Source: an uncultured Christensenella sp.
GTDB lineage: Bacteria; Bacillota; Clostridia; Christensenellales; CAG-917
Reading direction: 5' to 3'
Assembly: GCA_910578325.1 (NCBI GenBank)
Contig: CAJTQT010000002.1
Coordinates: 186,001-250,000, forward strand
Length of the DNA stretch: 64,000 nt
Shown: one piece after another, positions 24,313 to 31,707 of the stretch
Position numbering within the stretch: position 1 is the first letter of the stretch
Layout: every line of letters starts with the position of its first letter
The notes under the pieces: model-generated
The model's input: the letters and a program-made list of their open reading frames with translations, nothing else
The model's database searches: none
Told to the model about the DNA's origin: nothing
Position numbers and translations under genes: made by a program

Positions 24313-24341
24313 ATTATACAATATATTGTATTTTATGTAAA
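24313..24341 (-). promoter_or_regulatory. nrdR promoter with a NrdR-box-like palindrome
   Basis: On the minus strand TTTACA (24341-24336) and TATAAT (24318-24313) are 17 bp apart. The 14-bp perfect palindrome TACAATATATTGTA (24317-24330) fills the spacer. It resembles the core of NrdR boxes (ACAATATATTGT). NrdR boxes usually come as a pair, and I see only one clear copy. Confidence 0.65.
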
Positions 24342-24466
24342 GTTATAACTACAAATTTATTTATAAAATCCTCTGAACAGAAGTATTTTTTACATAAAAC
24401 ACTAATTTCCCGAAAATTATTGCAAATCCCGCGCATAAATTGTAGAAAAACCGAATAAACTCTTGT

Positions 24467-24940
24467 ATGAGTCAAAAACAGTATACATTCACCGAGATGT
24501 CCCGAAAGACAGTAATAAACGTGGCGGACGGACGCGAACTCGGTCACGTCTGCGACGTTGTCTTCAACAACTGCGGCGGAATTATGGGATTCATCGTGCC
24601 GGGTAAAAAGAGTTTTTTTAAAAGCATAACGTCTTCCGACAACGTGTTTATCCCGTGGAACCGCATAATCAAAATAGGTTCGGACGTGATACTGACCGAA
24701 CTTGTGGGACACCGCGCCTGCGCGTTCTCTATGCAGGAACCGCCTCCGCAACCGTCCCCGTCGGCGTATGCGCAGAGCAACGCTTCCGTATATGCGCGCA
24801 GACCTTCGGATTCCGATTCCGCAAATTACGAACAAGCACCCAGATACACCTGCGACCGCGACGAGTTTGTCCCCTCCGAAATCGAGCCATCCTCCGCACA
24901 GACCGTATACCATACGGACGGAAAATCGCCCGAATACTGA
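24467..24940 (+). CDS. ymxH: YlmC/YmxH-family PRC-barrel sporulation protein
   Basis: The first 85 of 157 residues form a PRC-barrel: SRKTVINVADGRELGHVCDVVFNN, then GFIVPGKKSFFKS and VFIPWNRIIKIGSDVILTEL. This matches YlmC/YmxH proteins encoded near sporulation sigma genes. The remaining 70 residues are Ser/Pro/Tyr-rich and likely disordered, longer than usual for the family. It is divergent from nrdR and convergent with sigG. No ribosome site precedes the ATG. CATAAATT at 24433-24440 resembles a sigma E -10 box but its -35 is poor. The function of the family is not established. Confidence 0.8.
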   Translation: MSQKQYTFTEMSRKTVINVADGRELGHVCDVVFNNCGGIMGFIVPGKKSFFKSITSSDNVFIPWNRIIKIGSDVILTELVGHRACAFSMQEPPPQPSPSAYAQSNASVYARRPSDSDSANYEQAPRYTCDRDEFVPSEIEPSSAQTVYHTDGKSPEY

Positions 24941-24980
24941 GAAATCCGAATCAATCGGCAATAAAGTTATAATAACAGTA

Positions 24981-25006
24981 AAAAGCCCGCCGAACGACGG
25001 ACTTTT
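24981..25006. terminator. Bidirectional terminator between ymxH and sigG
   Basis: AAAAGCCCGCCG (24981-24992) pairs with CGACGGACTTTT (24995-25006) with two mismatches and a 2-nt loop, flanked by A- and T-rich ends. It serves both convergent genes. Confidence 0.75.
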
Positions 25007-25031
25007 GTTTATTATCTTACCAACCTTGCTA

Positions 25032-25802
25032 TTATGCCAAAGCCGCTCTGATTCGCTGCAAAGCAGATTTTTCAAGCCTCGAAACCTGTGCCTGCGATAT
25101 TCCAACCTCTTTGCTTATCTCAATTTGCGTTCTTCCGTCGAAATAGCGCAGTTTCACCACTTCGAGTTCGCGTTCGGGAACCTGTTTCAATGCCTCGTAT
25201 AGCGATATTCTTTCCGACCAGTTTTCGCTGTTCTCTTTTTTGTCGGCAAGTTGGTCAAGCAACGCCATACTCTCTTCTCCGTCGCTGTACACCGGCTCAT
25301 AAAAGGATATAGGCTCGCTGACCGCGTCGAGAGCGCAAGCAACTTCTCCTATAGGCACGCCTATCTCTTCCGCTATCTCCGCCATATTCGGCTCGTTTAC
25401 TGAATTTTCAATCATCCTCTCGCGCGCCTTCAACGCCCTGTATGCAGTATCTCGCAAACTCCTCGACACCTTGATCGTGGTTCTGTCCCTGAGAACGCGC
25501 TTGATTTCTCCGAGAATCATGGGTACCGCATACGTCGAAAACCTCACGTCAAGCGTTATATCGAAGTTTTCCAGTGCTTTAAGCAGTCCTACCATACCCA
25601 CTTGAAACAGGTCGTCCGCGCTTTCCTGAGACTTTGAAAACCTGCCTACGCACGAAAGTACAAGGCGCATATTCGCTCTCAAAAACAAATCGCGCGCTTC
25701 GCGGTCGCCCGCTTTGATTCTTTTAAGAAGTTCATCGCATTCTTTGCTGTTAAGTTTCGGCAGAGTCGATGTATCGATTCCGCAAATCGTCACTCTTCCC
25801 AT
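25032..25802 (-). CDS. sigG: RNA polymerase sporulation sigma factor G
   Basis: This 256-residue factor controls late forespore genes. The amino terminus MGRVTICGIDTSTLPKL matches SigG, which carries the (I/V)CGVDT motif bound by the anti-sigma factor Gin. Region 2 (RLVLSCVGRF, RFSTYAVPMILGEIKRVLRD) and region 4 (TQIEISKEVGISQAQVSRLE) are complete. The open frame extends 26 codons upstream, but the ATG at 25802 aligns with known SigG starts and has GGAGG at about 10 nt. That ribosome site is partly inside a 10-bp hairpin. The gene follows sigE by 158 nt in the usual spoIIGA-sigE-sigG order. Confidence 0.95.
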   Translation of the reverse strand: MGRVTICGIDTSTLPKLNSKECDELLKRIKAGDREARDLFLRANMRLVLSCVGRFSKSQESADDLFQVGMVGLLKALENFDITLDVRFSTYAVPMILGEIKRVLRDRTTIKVSRSLRDTAYRALKARERMIENSVNEPNMAEIAEEIGVPIGEVACALDAVSEPISFYEPVYSDGEESMALLDQLADKKENSENWSERISLYEALKQVPERELEVVKLRYFDGRTQIEISKEVGISQAQVSRLEKSALQRIRAALA

Positions 25803-25805
25803 AAA

Positions 25806-25838
25806 AAAGCAACCTCCGTTTTTTATGTAGGTTGCTTT
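25806..25838 (-). promoter_or_regulatory. Terminator-like hairpin covering the sigG ribosome binding site
   Basis: On the minus strand AAAGCAACCT (25838-25829) pairs perfectly with AGGTTGCTTT (25815-25806), loop of 13 nt. The only Shine-Dalgarno sequence, GGAGG (25817-25813), begins in the loop and runs into the stem. Six T residues follow directly before the ATG. The element can therefore end read-through transcription from sigE or mask the ribosome site, keeping sigG silent until its own promoter is used. Confidence 0.75.
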
Positions 25839-25923
25839 AATACTTTTTACCTGTTGCCTCTTATTACGCCCTAAAATCAAACCGACAAACCTCGGGCGGA
25901 TAAGGATTTTGTCCTTGCCGAAA

Positions 25924-25953
25924 GATTATAGCCGTCGCAATCCGATGTTATAC
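25924..25953 (-). promoter_or_regulatory. Candidate sigma F promoter for sigG
   Basis: On the minus strand GTATA (25953-25949) and GGCTATAATC (25933-25924) are separated by 15 bp. Sigma F sites have the form GYWTA, about 16 bp, GGNRANAHTR. The -35 fits fully, the -10 fits at eight of ten positions, and the spacer is one base short. The position between sigE and sigG is right. It is only a candidate. Confidence 0.35.
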
Positions 25954-25960
25954 ATAAGTC

Positions 25961-26674
25961 TCAGCCTAATTTTTGCATATTCTTTTTGAGATTGCAGACG
26001 ATTTTCTTTTCCAGTCTTGAAATATACGACTGAGATATGCCCATCATATCCGCGATTTCTTTCTGCGTCATCTCGTCTTTGCCATACAGCCCGAACCGTA
26101 ATTCGAGTATCTGACGTTCTCTCTCGGGAAGTTTGTCAAAAGTATCTTTGAGCATTTCCTTTTCGGCGGTGCCCTCTACATCGTTATATACGCAATCGGG
26201 ATCTGTTCCCAGCACGTCGCTCAACAAAAGCATATTGCCTTCGAAATCCACGTTAAGAGGTTCGTCAAACGACACTTCCGCGCGCGTCTTGTTAGTCTTT
26301 CTAAGATGCATCAAAATTTCGTTTTCTATACATCTTGAAGCAAAAGTCGCAAGTTTGATGTTTTTATCAGGATTATAACTGCCAACCGCTTTAATCAGAC
26401 CGATAGTTCCGATTGACACCAAATCGTCCATATCTATGCCGGTATTGTCAAAGCGTTTTGCAATATAAACGACGAGCCTGAGATTGTGTTCGATAAGTTT
26501 TAAACGCGCCTCTTCGCTTCCTGCAAGAAACTTGTTTACAGTATCCGTTTCCTCTTCGTTGGACAGCGGCGAAGGCAAACTGTTGCCAACGGATATGTAA
26601 TTTACGGCAGTCGCTTTTTCAATACCGAAAAATTCTAAAATCTTTTGCCACATCTTTCTGATTTTTTCTCTCAT
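25961..26674 (-). CDS. sigE: RNA polymerase sporulation sigma factor E (pro-form)
   Basis: This 237-residue factor directs early mother-cell transcription. It carries the amino-terminal pro-sequence (REKIRKMWQKILEFFG) that tethers it to the membrane until SpoIIGA cuts it. PLSNEEETDTVNKFLAG and region 2 (RLVVYIAKRFDNTG, LATFASRCIENEILMHLR) follow, and region 4 (TQKEIADMMGISQSYISRLE) closes the protein. A GTG two codons earlier is in frame but lies inside the Shine-Dalgarno sequence GAGGTG, so the ATG at 26674 is preferred. spoIIGA lies 94 nt upstream and sigG downstream. Confidence 0.96.
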   Translation of the reverse strand: MREKIRKMWQKILEFFGIEKATAVNYISVGNSLPSPLSNEEETDTVNKFLAGSEEARLKLIEHNLRLVVYIAKRFDNTGIDMDDLVSIGTIGLIKAVGSYNPDKNIKLATFASRCIENEILMHLRKTNKTRAEVSFDEPLNVDFEGNMLLLSDVLGTDPDCVYNDVEGTAEKEMLKDTFDKLPERERQILELRFGLYGKDEMTQKEIADMMGISQSYISRLEKKIVCNLKKNMQKLG

Positions 26675-26768
26675 ACTCACCTCTTATTTAAAACCGAAAC
26701 TTTGCCAAGTCGATTTTTACAGCATATTTCAGTTTTTATTATTTAATGCTACTGTCAATTTCAACGCG

Positions 26769-27530
26769 TTAGAACATCGAATTTTGCAGTATAATGTCAA
26801 AATTATCGAAGTTTTTGCGTGACAGCGCGCCCATTGCCCTAAACTTTTTGCCCTCTACGTCAACCTCGTCCAGCCCCACAAGCGGCAAACTGTCCTCTCC
26901 TCCTACGGTGCTTACGCTTATATATCCTTCGAGCACAAAATCGTCCAGTTTATCCTCAACTTCCTGCGATAGAATTACAACGGGCAATCCGCTCGCCTCG
27001 TCTATCAGTAAATTTCCGCTGTCACAAAGCGCGTGCACGCTTACCGTCACTTCTCCTACGCTTATAGTGCTTTTGCAAGTGGTCTTTCCCTGCAAACTTC
27101 GTTTACGCACAATAAGCCGCACACAGATAAGCAAAGCGCATACAGCCATAGCAATCAGCCCCAAAAGCGCGTACGATTTTATATCTATGCCCGTCGCATA
27201 GGATACTCCGTACACAACGCCGCCGGTAAAAAACGTGAGCATCACAAAGACGGCGGTAGTTCCTAAAAAGTATCCTATCTTGCGCATTACGGTCTTGCCC
27301 TGCGCAGACATCAGAATCGCGCACATAATCGGCGCAAGCAGAATTCTTATCAGAATCTGCGCCCATTCAGGCGCAATCGCATACACCGTCGCCGTAGTGC
27401 AACCTAACGCAGCCGACAAAAGCACGCGCCATACGCGAACCTTTCTTCGCCTGACGGCGGCAGTTGCGAGCAACAGCATCAAATCAAGAAAGAAGTTGTT
27501 GAATATGACGATTTCTATATACACGCTCAC
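26769..27530 (-). CDS. spoIIGA: Sigma E processing aspartic peptidase SpoIIGA
   Basis: This 253-residue protein activates pro-sigma E in the mother cell in response to the forespore signal SpoIIR. The amino-terminal half has five membrane helices (IVIFNNFFLDLMLLLATAA onward). The carboxy-terminal half is a pepsin-like half-domain with the active-site motif ALCDSGNLLIDEASGLPVV near residue 168, followed by a conserved core and a short tail. It precedes sigE on the same strand and follows ftsZ, the order found across spore-forming Firmicutes. Confidence 0.93.
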   Translation of the reverse strand: MSVYIEIVIFNNFFLDLMLLLATAAVRRRKVRVWRVLLSAALGCTTATVYAIAPEWAQILIRILLAPIMCAILMSAQGKTVMRKIGYFLGTTAVFVMLTFFTGGVVYGVSYATGIDIKSYALLGLIAMAVCALLICVRLIVRKRSLQGKTTCKSTISVGEVTVSVHALCDSGNLLIDEASGLPVVILSQEVEDKLDDFVLEGYISVSTVGGEDSLPLVGLDEVDVEGKKFRAMGALSRKNFDNFDIILQNSMF

Positions 27531-27667
27531 ACGCTTATAATATCGCCGTGAAGTGAAATAAACTTTCCTTTTGTGTCGTCCGATAAAATTTTGAACAATA
27601 AATAAAACTAATTTTCAGAACATCTAACCGAGCGAATTTTAAATTTTAAAATCTATAATTAAAAAAA

Positions 27668-27690
27668 TACGGACGCGATGTGCGTCCGTA
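27668..27690 (-). terminator. Rho-independent terminator of ftsZ
   Basis: TACGGACGC and GCGTCCGTA form a perfect 9-bp stem with a 5-nt loop. On the minus strand it is followed by seven T. It lies 19 nt past the ftsZ stop and separates ftsZ from spoIIGA. Confidence 0.9.
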
Positions 27691-27708
27691 AATGTTTTAG
27701 TTTGACTG

Positions 27709-29073
27709 TTATTGCTCGTCTTTTCCGTCACCTCTGAGTCTGCGCAGGAAGTGCGGCACTTTATAGGCAGGAACGTCTACTCTCGAAGAGCCTACGGGAG
27801 TGCTATTGTTATTTATCGGCTGAGGCTGAGCAGGCTGTTGCGGCTGGGGCGCAGGTCTGTTTTGTCCGAATACCGGTCTTGCGGGGAAACCGTTTGACGG
27901 CTGCTGCTGACGCGGCTGTTCGGGATTCGCCTTAATATCGCGTGTAGAAATCTGATTATCGGCAGCGGCAAGAGTTGATTCAAGAGTACGGTTGGAACGG
28001 GCGGGAGCAGTTCCTCCTATCTTTGCGGGAACAAAGCGTCTGTCCACAAATCCCGTAGCGATTATCGTTATCGTAACGTCTTGCTTTTCCTGAACCGTGG
28101 TCGAGCCGAAAATAATGTTTGCATTCGGATCTATAACGTCCTTAACCATATCGCAAGCTTCGGTGACTTCCGTAAGCATAAGGTCGTCGCCTCCCGTGAT
28201 GTTGATAATAAGTCCCGTTGCGCCCTCAATACTGACTTCGAGCAAAGGATTGTATATTGCGCCTTTAACCGCGTCGAGTATTCTCGTCTCACCCTTTCCG
28301 TAACCTATGCCCATATGAGCGAGACCTTTGTTGGAAAGTACCGTACGTACGTCGGCAAAGTCGAGATTGACAAGTTCGGGCTTTGCGATCACGTCGCTTA
28401 CGCCCTGAACGCCTTGACGCAACACGTCGTCGGCAATTTCAAACGCGCGTTTGAACGTTATCTTTTCGTCTTTGAAAATTTCAATGAGTTTCTGGTTGGG
28501 AATAACAAGCAACGTATCCACGAAATCACGCAGATTTTTGATGCCCTCTTCCGCGTTCTGCATACGGTGAGCGCCCTCGAAGTTGAAAGGTTTAGTTACG
28601 ACGGCCACGGTCAGTATACCCATCGAACGCGCGATTTCGGCTATTACGGGAGCGGCGCCGGTTCCGGTGCCTCCGCCCATACCCGCAGTGATAAACAGCA
28701 GGTCGATGCCTTTAAGCGCGGCTTTTATGCGCTTTCTCGATTCCTCTGCGGCACGCTTGCCGACCTCGGGGTCAGAACCCGCGCCCAGTCCCTTCGTCGT
28801 CTCGCTTCCCAACTGGATCTTGCATTCGGGACGTACAAGAGCCATATTCAACGCCTGTAAATCGGTGTTCATCACGACGAAGTTTGCACTGTCGATTTTA
28901 GCGCGGACCATATTGTTGACCGCATTGCAACCGCCACCGCCTACGCCTACGACTACGATATTTGCGTGCCCTTCTCTCTTTTGAGACACGGGGGGAAACT
29001 CGTCGAACGCTTCGTCGTTATTCAGATTCGGAACGTTGGTCAGTCCGCCTTCCGCAGTATATTCGTTATACAT
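27709..29073 (-). CDS. ftsZ: Cell division GTPase FtsZ
   Basis: This 454-residue tubulin homologue forms the Z-ring. Motifs are VGVGGGGCNAVNNMV, the tubulin signature GGGTGTGAAPV and NFDFADV-like NLDFADVRTVL. A Gln/Pro/Asn-rich linker (about 365-435) leads to the carboxy-terminal peptide VPAYKVPHFLRRLRG, which binds FtsA and SepF. The protein is longer than average because of the linker and a 30-residue amino-terminal extension. GGAGG lies 9 nt before the ATG. The start overlaps the ftsA-like stop (TAATG), so the pair is coupled. Confidence 0.97.
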   Translation of the reverse strand: MYNEYTAEGGLTNVPNLNNDEAFDEFPPVSQKREGHANIVVVGVGGGGCNAVNNMVRAKIDSANFVVMNTDLQALNMALVRPECKIQLGSETTKGLGAGSDPEVGKRAAEESRKRIKAALKGIDLLFITAGMGGGTGTGAAPVIAEIARSMGILTVAVVTKPFNFEGAHRMQNAEEGIKNLRDFVDTLLVIPNQKLIEIFKDEKITFKRAFEIADDVLRQGVQGVSDVIAKPELVNLDFADVRTVLSNKGLAHMGIGYGKGETRILDAVKGAIYNPLLEVSIEGATGLIINITGGDDLMLTEVTEACDMVKDVIDPNANIIFGSTTVQEKQDVTITIIATGFVDRRFVPAKIGGTAPARSNRTLESTLAAADNQISTRDIKANPEQPRQQQPSNGFPARPVFGQNRPAPQPQQPAQPQPINNNSTPVGSSRVDVPAYKVPHFLRRLRGDGKDEQ

Positions 29074-30242
29074 TATTTTTTACCTCCGCTGAATATGCTT
29101 TTTATCACATCTCCGAAACTTGATTTCGACAGCGTTTCGGCAACCATAAGCAGTGCCGTTTTCGAACTATCCTCGGGTTTAACGAATCCGGGAAGTTTCG
29201 GAGTCAGTATTTCTATATTTTTTCCGAGTTGCTCGCTCAGATACTTTTTTGCGCCTCGCATCGACGCAATGCCCTCGCCCGTAAGATAAACGGGCAGATA
29301 CGGCGGCATATCTTCCGAAAAATTCTTGAATATGCCCGATATTATGTCCGCGAATATATCCAGCCTGGCTTTGACGATGTCGCTGGCGTCTATCGCGTAT
29401 ACGGATTTTTCTCCGTTTCCGATAAGTATCGCGTCCTCGGCGTAATTCAAATTTATGTCGATAAGCCTTTTCGCTTCCTGCGCCAGTTCGAAAGGAACGT
29501 CGAGCGCATTGAATATGTCCGCGCAGATGTGCCCCCCTCCTAAGGAGAAAGAACGCATATCGAGGACGCCTTCGCCCTTTGCAAGAGTGACCGAACTTGA
29601 CAGATATCCCACGTCTATAAGCGCGTAAAGCGATTCCCTTTGCTCCGAATCGAGAAGAGAAACACACTCCGCCCAGTTGGAAACTATGTATTTAACGTCC
29701 TTAAATCCTAGGTCCGCCGCTACCTTGTCGAATATATCTACAAAACGCTTTTCGGCAAGCATATACGACACGCACGCCTCCACCGATTCGGCATACATTC
29801 CGCGCACGTCGGTATACAGTTTTTCCTCGCCGTTTATGGCAAAATACACCGCCGACGTATTTGCGCATACGTATTCGTTTTTGTCGAAATCGTTACCCTT
29901 TTCCAGAAGGAAATCCACATCGTCGTCAACTACGCGTCTGCGCCTGTCGAGGTTTATAGACACGTCTTTCGAGACGGCGGAACAAAACTCCGCAGGCACG
30001 CCTATAAACAGCCGTTTAGAACCGGAATCGGCGGCTCTCATTGCCTCCGATAAAGTCGCCTTAACCGTGTTGACTGTGTCGTCCAAATCGAACCACTGTC
30101 CGTTTTCATAGCCGGGGTGTTCCTTTTCCGCAACGGATTTGATACCGAAAACGCTTTGCGCTTTCTTTACGCCGACTATCGCGCTTATCAGCCGCGACGT
30201 TACGTCCAAAACGACGATATCTTTTGTGAACAAACCACCCAT
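29073..30242 (-). CDS. ftsA: Divergent FtsA-like actin-fold protein
   Basis: This 389-residue protein sits directly before ftsZ. It has an actin/HSP70-type phosphate loop at the start (IVVLDVTSRLISAIVG), a second phosphate motif (LYALIDVGYLSSSVTLAKG) and an adenosine-type motif (YLTGEGIASMRGAKKYLSE). It ends with SSFGDVIKSIFSGGKK, an amphipathic helix of the kind FtsA uses to bind the membrane. Similarity to standard FtsA is weak elsewhere, but gene position, fold motifs and tail all agree. FtsA anchors FtsZ filaments and recruits later divisome proteins. A GGGG sequence precedes the ATG. Confidence 0.78.
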   Translation of the reverse strand: MGGLFTKDIVVLDVTSRLISAIVGVKKAQSVFGIKSVAEKEHPGYENGQWFDLDDTVNTVKATLSEAMRAADSGSKRLFIGVPAEFCSAVSKDVSINLDRRRRVVDDDVDFLLEKGNDFDKNEYVCANTSAVYFAINGEEKLYTDVRGMYAESVEACVSYMLAEKRFVDIFDKVAADLGFKDVKYIVSNWAECVSLLDSEQRESLYALIDVGYLSSSVTLAKGEGVLDMRSFSLGGGHICADIFNALDVPFELAQEAKRLIDINLNYAEDAILIGNGEKSVYAIDASDIVKARLDIFADIISGIFKNFSEDMPPYLPVYLTGEGIASMRGAKKYLSEQLGKNIEILTPKLPGFVKPEDSSKTALLMVAETLSKSSFGDVIKSIFSGGKK

Positions 30243-30295
30243 TTCTATACCCCGACGCCAAAAAAATCAAGTACGAAATTCATACTTGTATATAT

Positions 30296-30323
30296 AATAT
30301 AATTATTATAGTATCGCTGTCAA
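30296..30323 (-). promoter_or_regulatory. Sigma-A promoter of ftsA-ftsZ
   Basis: On the minus strand TTGACA (30323-30318) and TATATT (30301-30296) are 16 bp apart. The leader of about 45 nt contains a near-perfect 19-bp palindrome at 30269-30287 (AAGTA...TACTT), which could bind a regulator. Confidence 0.65.
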
Positions 30324-30353
30324 TCTCTTTGAAAAAAATCTTTATAAAAAATT

Positions 30354-30372
30354 GCAGGAAAAAATTTCCTGC
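30354..30372 (-). terminator. Rho-independent terminator of murA
   Basis: GCAGGAAA and TTTCCTGC form a perfect 8-bp stem with a 3-nt loop, followed on the minus strand by AATTTTTTATAAA. It ends the mur/ftsW run before the ftsA promoter. Confidence 0.75.
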
Positions 30373-30444
30373 ATAACCGAAAAGCGGCTTCAACCGACGG
30401 ATTAACGATTGTAAAATACGCGTTGGGAACGTATGCAAACGGAT

Positions 30445-31704
30445 TTATTTATCCGTTCTCCTTACGTCAGCGCCGAGAGAACAAAACAGGTCTTCGATTT
30501 TTTCGTATCCTCTGTCTATGTAATGCGGGTTGTAAATACTACTTTGTCCGTCCACTTTGAGACAGGCAACGCACAGTCCCGCGCCTCCTCTCAAATCCGA
30601 CGCAGTCAGCACTGACGGAATCATTCCGTTCTGCTTTCCCCTCACAATCGCGCAGTCTCCGCTAACCGCAATATCCGCGCCCATTTTGCGCAGTTGCGAA
30701 ACGTGCCCCAGTCTGTTTTCGAAAACAGTCTCCTCAACTCTGCTTATCCCGCCCGAAAAACACTGACAGGCGATAAACTGCGGTTGCATATCCGTCGGAA
30801 AAAGCGGATACGGCGCGGTTATGACCGACTTTGCGCGCACGTGCCCGTTCGAGCGTACGCGTATTGCGACGCCGCTTTCTTCTATGCGGCAAACGTCAGA
30901 CCTGAACGCCTGCAAAACCGAACGCATATCGTCCGCGCTTACCCCGTAAAGAGTTACGTCACCACCGCAAGCCGCAGTTGCCGCAACCACCGTTCCCGCG
31001 ACGATCCTGTCGCCGTCCGCGCGGAATCTCGTCCCCGAAAGTTTCTCAACGCCCTGCACCCTGATTACCGAAGTGCCTTCGCCTGAAATCCTCGCGCCCA
31101 TAGATTTGAGCATTTTTGCAAGGGCGACTATTTCCGGTTCCCTCGCGCAGTTTACAAGCGAGGTGTATCCCTCGGCAAGCGACGCGCACATAAGCAGATT
31201 TTCGGTTGCTCCGACGCTGGGATATCTCATTACGATATCCGCGCCGTGAAGTTTCTGCGCGGAACATCTGATTCCGCCCTGCGTATACTCCGTACTCGCG
31301 CCCATTTTTTTGAGACCGTCTATATGTATATCTAACGGTCGCGCCCCGATATCGCAACCTCCCGGCATAGGAAGTTCCACTTCTCCCGTAAGGCTCAGAA
31401 CCGCTCCCAACATAAACATCGACGAGCGCATAGTCGAACACAGACTTCCGCTCGCCTGCGTGCGCGATATACGCCCGCATACGCTCACGTTTCTGCCGTC
31501 GCGCTCCACGTCCGCCCCTAAGTCCCGAAGCAATCCTATCATATTTTCGACGTCGGTTATGTAAGGGCAATTTTCTATCACTACTTCGTCGCGGGTAAGC
31601 AACGCGGCGGCAAGCAAAGGAAGCACGGCGTTTTTCGCGCCGTGAACCGATACGCTCCCGTAAAGCGTTTTCCCGCCGTTTATGACGATTCTTTCATTAC
31701 TCAT
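30445..31704 (-). CDS. murA: UDP-N-acetylglucosamine 1-carboxyvinyltransferase
   Basis: This 419-residue enzyme carries out the first committed step of peptidoglycan synthesis, adding enolpyruvate from PEP to UDP-GlcNAc. VHGAKNAVLPLLAAALL carries the Lys-Asn pair of the family. The active-site Cys, target of fosfomycin, lies in PMPGGCDIGARPLDIHIDGL. MQPQFIACQC and the ENRLGHVSQLRKMGADI region follow. The ATG overlaps the coupling region 3 nt behind ftsW. murA is the last gene of the upstream dcw segment before its terminator. Confidence 0.96.
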   Translation of the reverse strand: MSNERIVINGGKTLYGSVSVHGAKNAVLPLLAAALLTRDEVVIENCPYITDVENMIGLLRDLGADVERDGRNVSVCGRISRTQASGSLCSTMRSSMFMLGAVLSLTGEVELPMPGGCDIGARPLDIHIDGLKKMGASTEYTQGGIRCSAQKLHGADIVMRYPSVGATENLLMCASLAEGYTSLVNCAREPEIVALAKMLKSMGARISGEGTSVIRVQGVEKLSGTRFRADGDRIVAGTVVAATAACGGDVTLYGVSADDMRSVLQAFRSDVCRIEESGVAIRVRSNGHVRAKSVITAPYPLFPTDMQPQFIACQCFSGGISRVEETVFENRLGHVSQLRKMGADIAVSGDCAIVRGKQNGMIPSVLTASDLRGGAGLCVACLKVDGQSSIYNPHYIDRGYEKIEDLFCSLGADVRRTDK

Positions 31705-31707
31705 ACT

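Noticed and set aside
24314..25105. A 263-residue minus-strand frame spanning ymxH and the end of sigG
   Set aside because: It overlaps two conserved genes and the terminator between them, and its sequence is low in complexity and matches nothing.
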